Positions 12,519-19,914 of a stretch of DNA of 22,754 bases are shown piece by piece. Position 1 is the stretch's first letter; each line of letters begins with the position of its first letter. The notes under the pieces were generated by a model, which had not been told where the DNA came from, did not search any database, and worked only from the letters and a program-made list of their open reading frames with translations. Source of the stretch: a virus; IMG/VR virus record IMGVR_UViG_3300025282_000262, positions 1-22,754 of that record. The stretch is one strand, 5' to 3'. Made by a program: the position numbers and the translations under genes.

Positions 12519-13404
12519 GGTTATTAAGCTTTTTACTAGAGAATTTATATTGCTTCTGTGAGTTATACCAGTTCCATGCAGATATAAAGGATGTACCCTG
12601 TATCACTCCCTCTGGAACCCAGTTAACAGTACTGTTGTCTGGCTTGTCCTCTGATAAGTGGAACACTATACCGCCGATCTTTAACTTATCCATTACCCTA
12701 TCACCCCAAGGCATAGTATCTTGATAGCCTTCCCAAGGTGTTATGCTGTTCTTTAACATACTGATTATGCATGCTACATAGGCAGCAACTTGTACCCCGT
12801 CTTTGAAGTAGATATTACTACCAGTCTTTAAGTCACATACATATATCGTATCCTTCTGGTTAGACAGTAGTAGGTCTATGCTTCCACCGTACTGGTACTC
12901 TGCATTAAACACTGGTAGTTCTTGCCCTACTATTGTCAGTCCCTCTGACTTTATAAAATTACGAATCTTCTCTAGTGTTAGGAATATATTGTGAATGTTA
13001 TCAAGCCCTGCATCTAGTTCTCCTATCCATTTATCACAATTAAATGGATCTTGTAGATATAGTTCCATTGTTCTATGTATACGAGTGCCTTTCTTGCCAG
13101 ACTCTTTAAACTTTTCTTCTGAGTATCCTTTAGCTTTATCAAGTACATCATCCACTGTTAAGTTATTTGATATGTAATCAAGTGTCTGGTTAATAGACCA
13201 CCGCCTGATTCCCTCTGTCTTACTACCGTCTGCACTATTGATGATAGTGGTGACAGATGGTAGTGACTTGCCTTCGATCTCTCCAAGAGAGAGGAACTCA
13301 GGTACATCGCTTGTGACCTTATACCCATGCCCTCTGCCTCTTGCTACTTGATCTACCGACAAGCTAGATCCATTGTTGTTTTTATCCCAATGCCAATACT
13401 TCAT
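12505..13404 (-). CDS. PD-(D/E)XK nuclease, Cas4/RecB-like exonuclease
   Basis: 299 residues with the family motifs in order: GTRIH (His110), a Glu in QELPVF (Glu162), GGSIDLLL (Asp177), CDLKTG (Asp191-x-Lys193) and QVAAY (Gln205, Tyr209). These define the RecB/Cas4/AddB nuclease fold; the CxxC iron-sulphur ligands of Cas4 are not obvious. In phages such an exonuclease pairs with a RecT/Bet annealase to make 3' single strands for strand annealing, and the annealase is two genes upstream. The start overlaps the resolvase stop (TAATG), with AGGAG 11 bases upstream. Confidence 0.88.
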   Translation of the reverse strand: MKYWHWDKNNNGSSLSVDQVARGRGHGYKVTSDVPEFLSLGEIEGKSLPSVTTIINSADGSKTEGIRRWSINQTLDYISNNLTVDDVLDKAKGYSEEKFKESGKKGTRIHRTMELYLQDPFNCDKWIGELDAGLDNIHNIFLTLEKIRNFIKSEGLTIVGQELPVFNAEYQYGGSIDLLLSNQKDTIYVCDLKTGSNIYFKDGVQVAAYVACIISMLKNSITPWEGYQDTMPWGDRVMDKLKIGGIVFHLSEDKPDNSTVNWVPEGVIQGTSFISAWNWYNSQKQYKFSSKKLNNLELQ

Positions 13405-13751
13405 TAAATCTCTATCTCCTGTATTAAGAATGCTCGTGCTTTGCCTTTGGTGTATACCTTAATCACACCACCCTTGTCCTTCTTGGACTCTATTGAGGCC
13501 TTACTTAGCTGACTAGTGGCTTTGTCTAACCAAGCAGGAGTAGAGGACTGGGTGCTTTTGATTTCGTATACTGCATCGTCTGTTTCCACATCAGTGTGAG
13601 GCCGGGCACTGTCTATGTTCCTGACCCCACCTAATGCTCTAGCTACTCGGCGTTCATACTCTTTGCCACGCCGTTTGTTATTACGACCACGATGACTGTG
13701 GTTTATTGATTCGATAACTGCTTGATATCTATTCTTAGTCATCTGGTGCAT
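13404..13751 (-). CDS. Holliday-junction-resolvase-like nuclease (115 aa)
   Basis: RRGKEYERRVARALGG (Glu31/Glu33), DVETDDAVYEIKS (Asp54, Glu63-x-Lys65) and a later helical part with GVIKVYTKGKARAFLI match the Hjc/VRR-type PD-(D/E)XK resolvase layout. These cut four-way junctions; here it would process recombination or packaging intermediates. The start is ATG at 13751 or at 13742 (MTKNRYQ); neither has a strong SD. The gene overlaps the annealase end by up to 17 bp. Confidence 0.8.
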   Translation of the reverse strand: MHQMTKNRYQAVIESINHSHRGRNNKRRGKEYERRVARALGGVRNIDSARPHTDVETDDAVYEIKSTQSSTPAWLDKATSQLSKASIESKKDKGGVIKVYTKGKARAFLIQEIEI

Positions 13752-14835
13752 CCGCTACGCAGTAGTACTGTCCATTAACTACGACATCGCCCTGCGATCC
13801 ACACTGTATACAATTTGAGTTTACGCTCAAACCGTTATTGACTATGTTGATCCACCATGCCACATCTTGGTCCTTCCCTATTGATTCCACCTGTGTTGCG
13901 AGTTCACTACCATGGGCTTCACTAATTACATTGAGCCATGCGACTGTAAATTCTCCAGACGGCCTTGCCTCTGTGCAGTTACACCACCCCTTCTTGTAGC
14001 CCTCTTCTGGATGGGAGTAGTAGTCTCCAAAGTTACCGCTTCTTAGGTTCATAGACTTTCCGTGCAGCGGACAGATAATTGAGTCCTGTTTCTCTGGCAC
14101 TATTGGTGCTGGGATTTGTACTATTTGTGGTTGAGGTGTTGGTTCCTGTGCCATGACAGTCTCGCTGACTATGGTTGCACCCATGTCTTGTGCATGGTTG
14201 ACGATAGGGCTTGAGTGTTTAGGTGTACTGTCTATGATGGTAGTCTTCTCATCTTCTACCATTGTGCCTAAATCTATACCCTGCTCATCAAACTTCTGTT
14301 GCATTTCTGAGTAGTCATATAGTCCTGAGAATACATCAGGGTATGCCTCTCTGAGAGCATGTACCAATGCTACCTTTCTTATCATGGTGGCTGGCATCTT
14401 CTTCCATGTAGATTGATTACTCGAGTATTCTTCCATTGATACACTGGACTCAAATGGTCCGTCTGGTGTACTGACACTAGCCCATCCACCTACCAGTTGA
14501 TCGTCAGGTAATGCAAATGATCCCGACTCTTTCACGACAGACCTCTGTCCGTCTATTGTTCTGAGTACTATAACTCCACCTATCCAACTGGCACCATTGG
14601 CCCTTGCTTTCTTGGTGTAAAAGTCCTTACCTGTGACATATGAGGCAGGGCTATTGTTAGAGTATTTAATTAAATGCATATCATTCAGTAGTGGGTTAGC
14701 CCCTACTGTCTGACATGTCTTTACGAAGACCTGTAGTTCTAGGTCTGATGGCTGTACTCCACCCTTGCTCTGCAATAATGATCGTACATCGTCTATTGTG
14801 TAGTCTGTTGTTCTTACCAGTTCCGTAGTCGCCAT
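13735..14835 (-). CDS. RecT/Bet-family single-strand annealing protein with zinc-binding tail
   Basis: 366 residues. Residues about 15-180 match the RecT/Red-beta family: FVKTCQTVGANPLLNDMHLIKY, YVTGKDFYTKKA and WKKMPATMIRKVALVHALREAYPDVFSGLYD. The protein anneals complementary single strands made by an exonuclease. A Pro/Gln-rich linker (215-250) leads to an extra C-terminal part with C255, H258, C285, C287 and then C342, C345, C359, two probable zinc sites absent from the core family. Palindrome copy 7 lies there. The start overlaps the upstream gene by 22 bp; SD is weak. Confidence 0.88.
   Translation of the reverse strand: MATTELVRTTDYTIDDVRSLLQSKGGVQPSDLELQVFVKTCQTVGANPLLNDMHLIKYSNNSPASYVTGKDFYTKKARANGASWIGGVIVLRTIDGQRSVVKESGSFALPDDQLVGGWASVSTPDGPFESSVSMEEYSSNQSTWKKMPATMIRKVALVHALREAYPDVFSGLYDYSEMQQKFDEQGIDLGTMVEDEKTTIIDSTPKHSSPIVNHAQDMGATIVSETVMAQEPTPQPQIVQIPAPIVPEKQDSIICPLHGKSMNLRSGNFGDYYSHPEEGYKKGWCNCTEARPSGEFTVAWLNVISEAHGSELATQVESIGKDQDVAWWINIVNNGLSVNSNCIQCGSQGDVVVNGQYYCVADAPDD
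13815..13830. repeat. Dispersed palindrome, copy 7 (14/16)
   Basis: TTGAGTTTACGCTCAA. Outer arms are perfect and only two central bases differ. Inside the annealase zinc tail. Confidence 0.65.
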
Positions 14836-15062
14836 GGCGTTTTCTTTCCCTTTATGGTTATCTCTTTAATTTTTTGTACTTTGCCGTTAACTCTTCTGTT
14901 GTTATAAACTTCTGCTGTGTTAGTAAATGTCCTGCCTAGCTCATCTCCTGTATATCCACAGTTCTTACACTGTCCTTGACTTGTCTTACCATTGGGTCTT
15001 TCTATTATCCAATGATGATTCTTTGGTTCTGCTAATTGATCGCATGGTTTCTTTTTTGTCAT
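14814..15062 (-). CDS. Hypothetical small protein (82 aa) with CxxC
   Basis: KPCDQLAEPKNHHWIIERPNGKTSQGQCKNCGYTGDELGR holds Cys7, His16/His17, Cys32 and Cys35, a likely single zinc site. The C-terminal half is basic (RRVNGKVQKIKEITIKGKKTPWRLRNW). It overlaps recT by 22 bp. SD is weak (GTGGATC). Probably a DNA-binding accessory of the annealing system. Its leader is antisense to the small RNA. Confidence 0.7.
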   Translation of the reverse strand: MTKKKPCDQLAEPKNHHWIIERPNGKTSQGQCKNCGYTGDELGRTFTNTAEVYNNRRVNGKVQKIKEITIKGKKTPWRLRNW

Positions 15063-15084
15063 ATATATTGATCCACTTATTTAT

Positions 15085-15113
15085 TTGACCACAATATCTG
15101 GGTATGCTATAAA
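15085..15113 (+). promoter_or_regulatory. Strong sigma70-like promoter with extended -10 for the small RNA
   Basis: TTGACC (15085-15090), exactly 17 bases, TATAAA (15108-15113), with TGC directly before the -10 (extended -10). Five of six matches in each box. Predicted start near 15120. It points rightward, against the leftward operon. Confidence 0.75.
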
Positions 15114-15119
15114 TAAATA

Positions 15120-15203
15120 GCCGTTGCTATTAGGTTGTCTCCCTGATAGATGGTGCTTTGTTCGAGGGGCTAGTAATTGTGGCGATTGCTAGTCCCTTTT
15201 ATT
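15120..15203 (+). ncRNA. Predicted ~80-nt phage small RNA, antisense within the recombination operon
   Basis: A strong promoter lies just upstream and an intrinsic terminator ends it; no ORF with an SD is inside. Stem-loop 1: CTATTAGG (15127-15134), loop TTGTCTC, CCTGATAG (15142-15149). Stem-loop 2 is the terminator. Three pairs across the two stems are G-U wobbles that exist only in the plus-strand RNA. The loop plus flank GTCTCCCTGA is complementary to the SD of the 68-aa gene (3476-3485), and TTGTCTCCCTGA pairs over 12 positions with the SD region of the ATPase gene (two G-U). It is also fully antisense to the leftward leader between the HTH gene and the 82-aa gene, like lambda OOP in layout. 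Confidence 0.7.
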
Positions 15204-15204
15204 T
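15166..15204 (+). terminator. Rho-independent terminator of the small RNA
   Basis: GGGGCTAGTAAT (15166-15177), 7-base loop, ATTGCTAGTCCC (15185-15196), then TTTTATTTT. Twelve pairs including two G-U that pair only in the plus-strand RNA. It overlaps the stop codon of the convergent HTH gene. Confidence 0.8.
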
Positions 15205-15372
15205 TATTACTGACATAATTTTCTCCTCTGTTGATTCCTTTGGCTCACAGTGCCCATTCATAATTCTACTTAGGTGTTCTTCAGACATGTTTGCTTTCCT
15301 TGCCAAGTATGCCTGACTGCGTTCTTCTTTCTCTAACCATTCAACTATTGTCCATTTCAATTCTGTTCTCAT
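15199..15372 (-). CDS. Cro/CI-type HTH regulator (57 aa)
   Basis: Start ATG at 15372 is preferred, with CGGAG six bases upstream and a promoter just before it; an in-frame TTG at 15432 is the -35 box itself. Residues about 16-46 (ERSQAYLARKANMSEEHLSRIMNGHCEPKE) are an XRE-type helix-turn-helix. At 57 residues it is close to lambda Cro in size. As first gene of the leftward operon it probably represses its own promoter and perhaps the divergent hub at 2.7 kb. It is the first candidate to test for binding the 16-bp palindrome. Confidence 0.8.
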   Translation of the reverse strand: MRTELKWTIVEWLEKEERSQAYLARKANMSEEHLSRIMNGHCEPKESTEEKIMSVIK

Positions 15373-15403
15373 ATCGTTCTCCGTGGGGTGAACTCGGACA
15401 TCC

Positions 15404-15432
15404 AGTTTATCATCGGGGAAAATAAATGTCAA
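15404..15432 (-). promoter_or_regulatory. Leftward promoter of the HTH/recombination operon
   Basis: Minus strand: TTGACA (15432-15427, 6/6), 17-base spacer, TAAACT (15409-15404, 4/6). Start predicted near 15397, 25 bases before the ATG. A hairpin abuts the -35 and palindrome copy 8 lies about 50 bp upstream, so regulation from both is plausible. Confidence 0.75.
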
Positions 15433-15462
15433 GAGTTCCTTGATATTCTCAAGGAACCTCTT
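15427..15462 (-). terminator. Hairpin between late operon end and HTH promoter, possible terminator
   Basis: Perfect 8-bp core TTCCTTGA / TCAAGGAA (15436-15443, 15449-15456), extended to AAGAG/CTCTT with one bulge. On the minus strand it is followed by GACATTTATTTT, moderately T-rich. It would stop late transcription ahead of the HTH gene, and it overlaps the -35, so it may also be an operator. Confidence 0.5.
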
Positions 15463-15482
15463 GTTTAGATCTATCTAGTTGT

Positions 15483-15498
15483 TTGAGTTTAAACTCAA
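15483..15498. repeat. Dispersed palindrome, copy 8 (16/16), upstream of the HTH promoter
   Basis: TTGAGTTTAAACTCAA, perfect. It covers the stop codon of the 56-aa gene and lies about 50 bp upstream of the HTH promoter -35. Confidence 0.85.
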
Positions 15499-15665
15499 GC
15501 CGATAGTTTCTTTACCAATACCCAGTATTGTTTCATTAACTTGGAGGACTCACGCTTTGTGAGTCCACCATTAGTTGATTTGACACTAGTACATAACTCT
15601 ATAAATTCTATAAGTTCAGGCATTATATGCCTGTACTTATATATAACTTTAAATATATAAAACAT
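15495..15665 (-). CDS. Hypothetical basic protein (56 aa), end of the late operon
   Basis: ATG at 15665 has GGAGG 10 bases upstream, placed just after the stop of the structural gene; a longer frame to 15737 overlaps that gene without SD. Reads MFYIFKVIYKYRHIMPELIEFIELC, then SVKSTNGGLTKRESSKLMKQYWVLVKKLSA. Basic and helical; no family recognised. Confidence 0.6.
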   Translation of the reverse strand: MFYIFKVIYKYRHIMPELIEFIELCTSVKSTNGGLTKRESSKLMKQYWVLVKKLSA

Positions 15666-15682
15666 ATATATATATCCTCCGG

Positions 15683-16759
15683 CTATTGGGTCGTTGGCTC
15701 CGTCATTGCTAATTCTACATTGTCTGTGACAGTCCAATTTGCACCAGTTACACTAGCTGCAATAGAGAATTCTTTAGTACTGAAGTTTCCGTCATTGCCT
15801 ACTTCATTTAACTGTATGATTAATGTACCTACTTCCATCCTTGTAAATGTACAGGCTCCACCTTTGGTAAATAGATTACTTAATCTTAGTGTTCCTATCT
15901 TTCCGTTAACAGCACTGGTAGGAGCATCTATGTGTATACGGTCATATGTACCGCCAGACGTAACCATAGCTTCTGCTTGATGATGGCCACCACCTATAGC
16001 TCTCATCCTTGCAGTTCCGGGTGTGACATTAATACTTTGACCATCGCTGGCATTGCCTATGACCTTAATCGTATGGGCATTAATAGATGTAAAGTCCATA
16101 CTCTTGCATCTACTCTTTTCTATTATGAGTTCCCCTATCTCTAGTACGGTATCTGTTCCTGAGTCTACGTCAACTCCACCAATGAGAACAGCCGTAGTTT
16201 CATTAGCAGGGAGAGCAGACCCCGTGAACACAGTACCAACACTCACGTTCTCTATCGTAATCTCTCGTACTGGAGTAGATCCAAGTACAATACGGAGAGT
16301 GTTATCTCCTTCTTCATATGTAGTTGGCACATCATGTGGAGCTGCGTATACGCCAGAATCGCCTCGTGAAAATGACCTTTCTGCGAGCAAAGTTTCGTTG
16401 ACTATAGCCCCTGTCCCGGCGGTTGAACCTAAAGCCAGTAATCCAATAGCCATCTGTGGGCTGAAGCCCATCATTCTCAAGAAACTGTATGGAGACTTTA
16501 CGATATTAAACGCTCGTTTCCATTTCTCTGATTCTGAATTTAGATATTCAATCTTTGCGAATATCCAATCTCTCCATTTAACTAATTGTCGATACGTGCC
16601 GAGTGGTGAACGTACTACGTTCATGGGTATAGCTTTTAGCGTAGCCCACCATCTCTTTAATACGTCAGGAATACCCAGATGTATATGCAGTCTGGGTATG
16701 TGTGGCCTCGGTATAGATATTCTGGGTATGCTAGGTTTCTTCCATATCTTCTTGAACAT
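15683..16759 (-). CDS. Probable phage structural (tail/virion) protein (358 aa)
   Basis: The N-terminal 100 residues are basic with Pro/Ile/His repeats (SIPRISIPRPHIPRLHIHLGIP) and a helical part. A hydrophobic stretch follows (about 105-122, MAIGLLALGSTAGTGAIV), possibly a membrane or core helix. The C-terminal ~230 residues are beta-rich with Gly/Thr/Val repeats (ITIENVSVGTVFTGSALPANETTAVLIGG). It is the last large gene of the leftward structural operon. AAGGTGAG before the ATG. The exact virion role is not known. Confidence 0.65.
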   Translation of the reverse strand: MFKKIWKKPSIPRISIPRPHIPRLHIHLGIPDVLKRWWATLKAIPMNVVRSPLGTYRQLVKWRDWIFAKIEYLNSESEKWKRAFNIVKSPYSFLRMMGFSPQMAIGLLALGSTAGTGAIVNETLLAERSFSRGDSGVYAAPHDVPTTYEEGDNTLRIVLGSTPVREITIENVSVGTVFTGSALPANETTAVLIGGVDVDSGTDTVLEIGELIIEKSRCKSMDFTSINAHTIKVIGNASDGQSINVTPGTARMRAIGGGHHQAEAMVTSGGTYDRIHIDAPTSAVNGKIGTLRLSNLFTKGGACTFTRMEVGTLIIQLNEVGNDGNFSTKEFSIAASVTGANWTVTDNVELAMTEPTTQ

Positions 16760-16784
16760 AGATACTCACCTTATATGGCTACTG

Positions 16785-17021
16785 TCATGCGACTGCAATA
16801 ATCTTGGCTTTTGATATAAGACTTTGTATTGCTGTTTTTTCTGATGATGTTGCATTAGATACAGTAAACTGACCTGTCCTAGTACGAGTAATAATTGTAT
16901 CAGGGTCTGTACTGTCATCTAACAATGCATAATTACATCGTGCAATAACATTTACAGTGCCATCTGAAGCGACCTCTACTGTGAGGGCTTCCAGTTCTGC
17001 GTCTGTCTTGGTAATCGCCAT
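16785..17021 (-). CDS. Hypothetical small protein of the tail module (78 aa)
   Basis: Strong SD (AGGAGTG) before ATG. Begins MAITKTDAELEALTVEVASDGTVNVIARCNYAL and ends in a helix (SEKTAIQSLISKAKIIAVA). Mixed alpha/beta, no motif. Between two structural genes, so a tail assembly or fibre accessory role is likely. Confidence 0.7.
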   Translation of the reverse strand: MAITKTDAELEALTVEVASDGTVNVIARCNYALLDDSTDPDTIITRTRTGQFTVSNATSSEKTAIQSLISKAKIIAVA

Positions 17022-17035
17022 CTTACACTCCTGTA

Positions 17036-19513
17036 CTATGTCTTAGTAATTGTGTATGTGAGTCCACTTCCTGCACCATTGGGGAGAAAAAGTCTTGCAT
17101 ACAGGGTTCCATCAAGTCTAGTAGCATTCGGATGTGCGTTTTTTGCTACTGTTACAATAATATCGTTTGAGGAGTCAGCCACATCAAGAACAGGTGGAGA
17201 ATTTCCCCCTGTTTCATCACTTCCAATCTGGGTAACTGTTGGATTGCCATCATTAATCTCAAATTTCCAGCGGTTAAGTGTATAGCCCTCATCATGACCA
17301 GAATGATGCCCCATAACCCATACCTCTACCAAACCCATCGTCCATGAACCTGATGAAGTAGAAGGAGTAATGGTTAATGCTGTTGCTGCTGAAGTGTAAT
17401 TAACAATATCCATAGTCACATGTACCCAAGCATCTGTTATACCTGCATCGGGGTCATGGACAACAGCAAGGTTTTTGACAATTGTATTTGTCGTTGGATT
17501 TATAGACAATGCACCTGATGAAGTTGTAATCTCTTGAGGGCCAGTAAAAGTTAGGTCACCGTCAATTGTAAGCACTCCATCAGCTACAGTCATTAAGTCT
17601 GTATCATCAGTATGCCCTATGGTCGTGCCATTAATAAGTACATTATCTATATCTAAAGAGCCACCAGATATAAGCCCTGTTGTTGTGATAGTACTAGAAC
17701 CAGTATCTATAGTTCCAAAGTTAGAAGTAATGGAGCCAGAGTCCAATGCTCCTGTTGTAACTATATTTCCACCACCTACATTGTGACTTGAGAAGTATGT
17801 AGATACTGTATCTACATTAGTCATCCTCATAGTACCGCCATCATTAACTAGCAGACCGTCACCACTGGCAACAGCAGTAGTACCTCTAGCTGTACCACCA
17901 TCAATGAGGTTTAACTCAGTAGTAGTAACAGTAGCACCATCAAGTATCTCCAGTTCTGCTTCTAGTATTGCTGCACTACCTATAGTAAATCCACCAGCAG
18001 TAATAACCCCTGTAGTTGTCAGGGTTTCATTACCAAAGTCTAATGCTCCACCAGAGTCAGTGATACTTCCATCAGCTAGAGTAAGGTTACCTATAGTAGT
18101 ACCTGTAGCTAGAGTTGCAGCAGCAGAAAATGTTTTTGCACCACTAAAAGTTTGCGTTCCACTTAGGTGTGCTGTATCTGCGTCAAGGTATGCAGAAGCT
18201 ATAGCAGTTCCCTCCCATGTACCAGCAGTGATAGTACCTACAGTTGTGACAATTGCTCCTGTAAGTATATTAGTACCGCCAATCGTAATGGTATCAGCTT
18301 CTAACGTACCATCAAAGTAAGCATCTTTAAACTCAAGAGCATCAGTTCCCAAGTCCACAATAGCATTAGAAGATGGGGTTAAAGCCCCATCAGTTAGTGT
18401 GAGTTGGTCTTCATCACCTACTCTAAACCTAACAGTATTATCAGTAGTGAAATCTATATCATTGTGTCCATCTCTACCAATAACTAAACTTGCATTTAAT
18501 ACAGAAGTGATAGTTGTCTGGGCTGCTGTTACCGCTACATCATTAGAGTTAGCGGTAATACCGTCACCTCCTATGACGTTTACTACAGAACTTGTAGCTG
18601 TCATACCAGCACCAGCAAACAAAGTAGCCAAGTCATGGACTGCTTCCTTGTTCATGTTGCCAGTAGCACCACCATCAAGGAATAGAATGTAATCACCATC
18701 GGCTATAGCATCTTCAGTAGCAAGAGCTGGTGTAAGTTCGACAAAGTTATCAAGTCCAATCTTCTTAATCACACCACCATCAGAATAAAGTAACTCATCA
18801 GCAACAACTACTCCCGATGTAATCTCTGTCTGGCTCGATATAACTGTATTGTCTAATGTAAACGCCCCATCGTTAGCAAGGTCTATGACCCCACTGGGAA
18901 CTACAGGATTATAGTTAGTGCCGTCAGCTACAAGTATTGCTGTATCAGTATTGGTATTCATGGTGATGTCATCGCCAGATACTGTAAGATCACCGCCTAC
19001 TGTAAGGCTACCACCCAATGCAACAACTGATGCTGCTGCATTAGCACCGTTAGTGATAGTAACGTAGTCAATGATGGTGCCTTCTACTGCCTTATCTGAA
19101 CCAATAAGAAATGTATCACTAGGGGTAACTCTTATTCGCCAGTAATCTCCTGCGTCATCAGCCTCATCTGCAAAGAAATGCATATCTGCATTGCCAGCGT
19201 CTATTGCCCTTAGTATTATCTTTTCAGTATCTATGTTCTCTACTTGTATAGAGTCCCTATATTTGATACGTCTTTTAGAACCACCACCAGAGGATGTTAC
19301 TTCTACATCCAGTCTATTATTCGCAGTAGTAGCACTGTTGGAAGAGGTAATAGTCCACATACCATCAGTACTAGTAGTTGTATCATCTAATGAAGAGCCA
19401 TGTGTAGAAGTCTCGGCTGAATCACCTTGATAAACTTTTACTGTAGCTCCACTAATCCCATTCCCGGCATCGTCATATACATATCCTTTAAGTACTATAT
19501 CGTCATATGCCAT
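17036..19513 (-). CDS. Tail fibre-like protein (825 aa)
   Basis: Residues about 1-100 form a carboxypeptidase-regulatory/Big-like beta domain (GYVYDDAGNGISGATVKVYQGD). A long Gly/Thr/Asp-rich beta repeat region follows, with recurrent units such as TLTDGALTPSSNAIVDLGTD, GTITAGTWEGT, ELNLIDGG and SSHNVGGGNIVTTGALDSG, typical of phage fibres and appendages from aquatic viromes. The C-terminus (WVHVTMDIVNYTSAATALTITP...) looks like a globular tip. It probably contacts the host surface. TAATG overlap with the gene upstream. Its repeats make it a likely site of recombination. Confidence 0.85.
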   Translation of the reverse strand: MAYDDIVLKGYVYDDAGNGISGATVKVYQGDSAETSTHGSSLDDTTTSTDGMWTITSSNSATTANNRLDVEVTSSGGGSKRRIKYRDSIQVENIDTEKIILRAIDAGNADMHFFADEADDAGDYWRIRVTPSDTFLIGSDKAVEGTIIDYVTITNGANAAASVVALGGSLTVGGDLTVSGDDITMNTNTDTAILVADGTNYNPVVPSGVIDLANDGAFTLDNTVISSQTEITSGVVVADELLYSDGGVIKKIGLDNFVELTPALATEDAIADGDYILFLDGGATGNMNKEAVHDLATLFAGAGMTATSSVVNVIGGDGITANSNDVAVTAAQTTITSVLNASLVIGRDGHNDIDFTTDNTVRFRVGDEDQLTLTDGALTPSSNAIVDLGTDALEFKDAYFDGTLEADTITIGGTNILTGAIVTTVGTITAGTWEGTAIASAYLDADTAHLSGTQTFSGAKTFSAAATLATGTTIGNLTLADGSITDSGGALDFGNETLTTTGVITAGGFTIGSAAILEAELEILDGATVTTTELNLIDGGTARGTTAVASGDGLLVNDGGTMRMTNVDTVSTYFSSHNVGGGNIVTTGALDSGSITSNFGTIDTGSSTITTTGLISGGSLDIDNVLINGTTIGHTDDTDLMTVADGVLTIDGDLTFTGPQEITTSSGALSINPTTNTIVKNLAVVHDPDAGITDAWVHVTMDIVNYTSAATALTITPSTSSGSWTMGLVEVWVMGHHSGHDEGYTLNRWKFEINDGNPTVTQIGSDETGGNSPPVLDVADSSNDIIVTVAKNAHPNATRLDGTLYARLFLPNGAGSGLTYTITKT

Positions 19514-19914
19514 TACAGTCCTCTACCTCCTAATCTGGAGTGATCTCTATATCTCAATGCTTCCCGAATATAATAAAAGGGATTATCTTCTAAGCGATCT
19601 TCATCTATAAATATTAATATAACTCCTATAGATGCTAATTGTACACGAGCCAATATATCCCTAGTCGCTGTCTCCGTTCCCATGCCATAGTGATAGTAAT
19701 TTCCCTGTACATTTATAGCCAGATCAGGAGGATCTTTAAACATAAAGTCTACAACTGATCCACCTTTATCTAATCTGCCTCCCATAAGAGGACTCTGATA
19801 GGTAAAATCCTCATCAGGAATTTTACCAAGCTGTTGTAATACCACATATGTAATCCATTCAGGACCGGAGCCCTCCCAAGTTGATGGCATCTCTGGGATT
19901 TGCTGAGTTGTCAT
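19513..19914 (-). CDS. Vsr/PD-(D/E)XK-fold-like protein inside the tail module (133 aa)
   Basis: FTYQSPLMGGRLDKGGSVVDF (Asp56), DLAINVQGNYYH (Gln70, His75), TRDILARVQLASIGVILIFIDEDRL (Asp86) follow the Vsr/DUF559 pattern vDF ... IExxG..H ... D ... G..vi.i. The usual Glu of the ExxG strand is Asn here, so activity is uncertain. A nuclease among tail genes could be a homing-type or head/tail maturation enzyme, or a dead fold used in structure. It overlaps both neighbours by a few bases, so it is an integral member of the operon. Confidence 0.6.
   Translation of the reverse strand: MTTQQIPEMPSTWEGSGPEWITYVVLQQLGKIPDEDFTYQSPLMGGRLDKGGSVVDFMFKDPPDLAINVQGNYYHYGMGTETATRDILARVQLASIGVILIFIDEDRLEDNPFYYIREALRYRDHSRLGGRGL

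Noticed and set aside
15150-15180. TTCGA motif resembling a tRNA T-loop
   Set aside because: No acceptor, D or anticodon arms fit; the stems belong to the small RNA and its terminator.
16053-16814. 253-codon open frame on the plus strand
   Set aside because: It is antisense to a structural gene, has no convincing SD and a Ser/Pro-rich, codon-shadow composition.
17904-17917. TGAGGTTTAACTCA in the tail fibre
   Set aside because: Two changes in a 14-base core, in a repeat-rich gene; may be chance.
18321-18336. Half-site TTTAAACTCAA in the tail fibre
   Set aside because: The left arm does not match; a half-site only, not counted as a copy.
17904-18692. Plus-strand open frames opposite the tail fibre
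   Set aside because: The Gly/Thr/Asp repeats of the fibre keep the opposite strand free of stops; low-complexity Val/Pro/Ser products, no SD.
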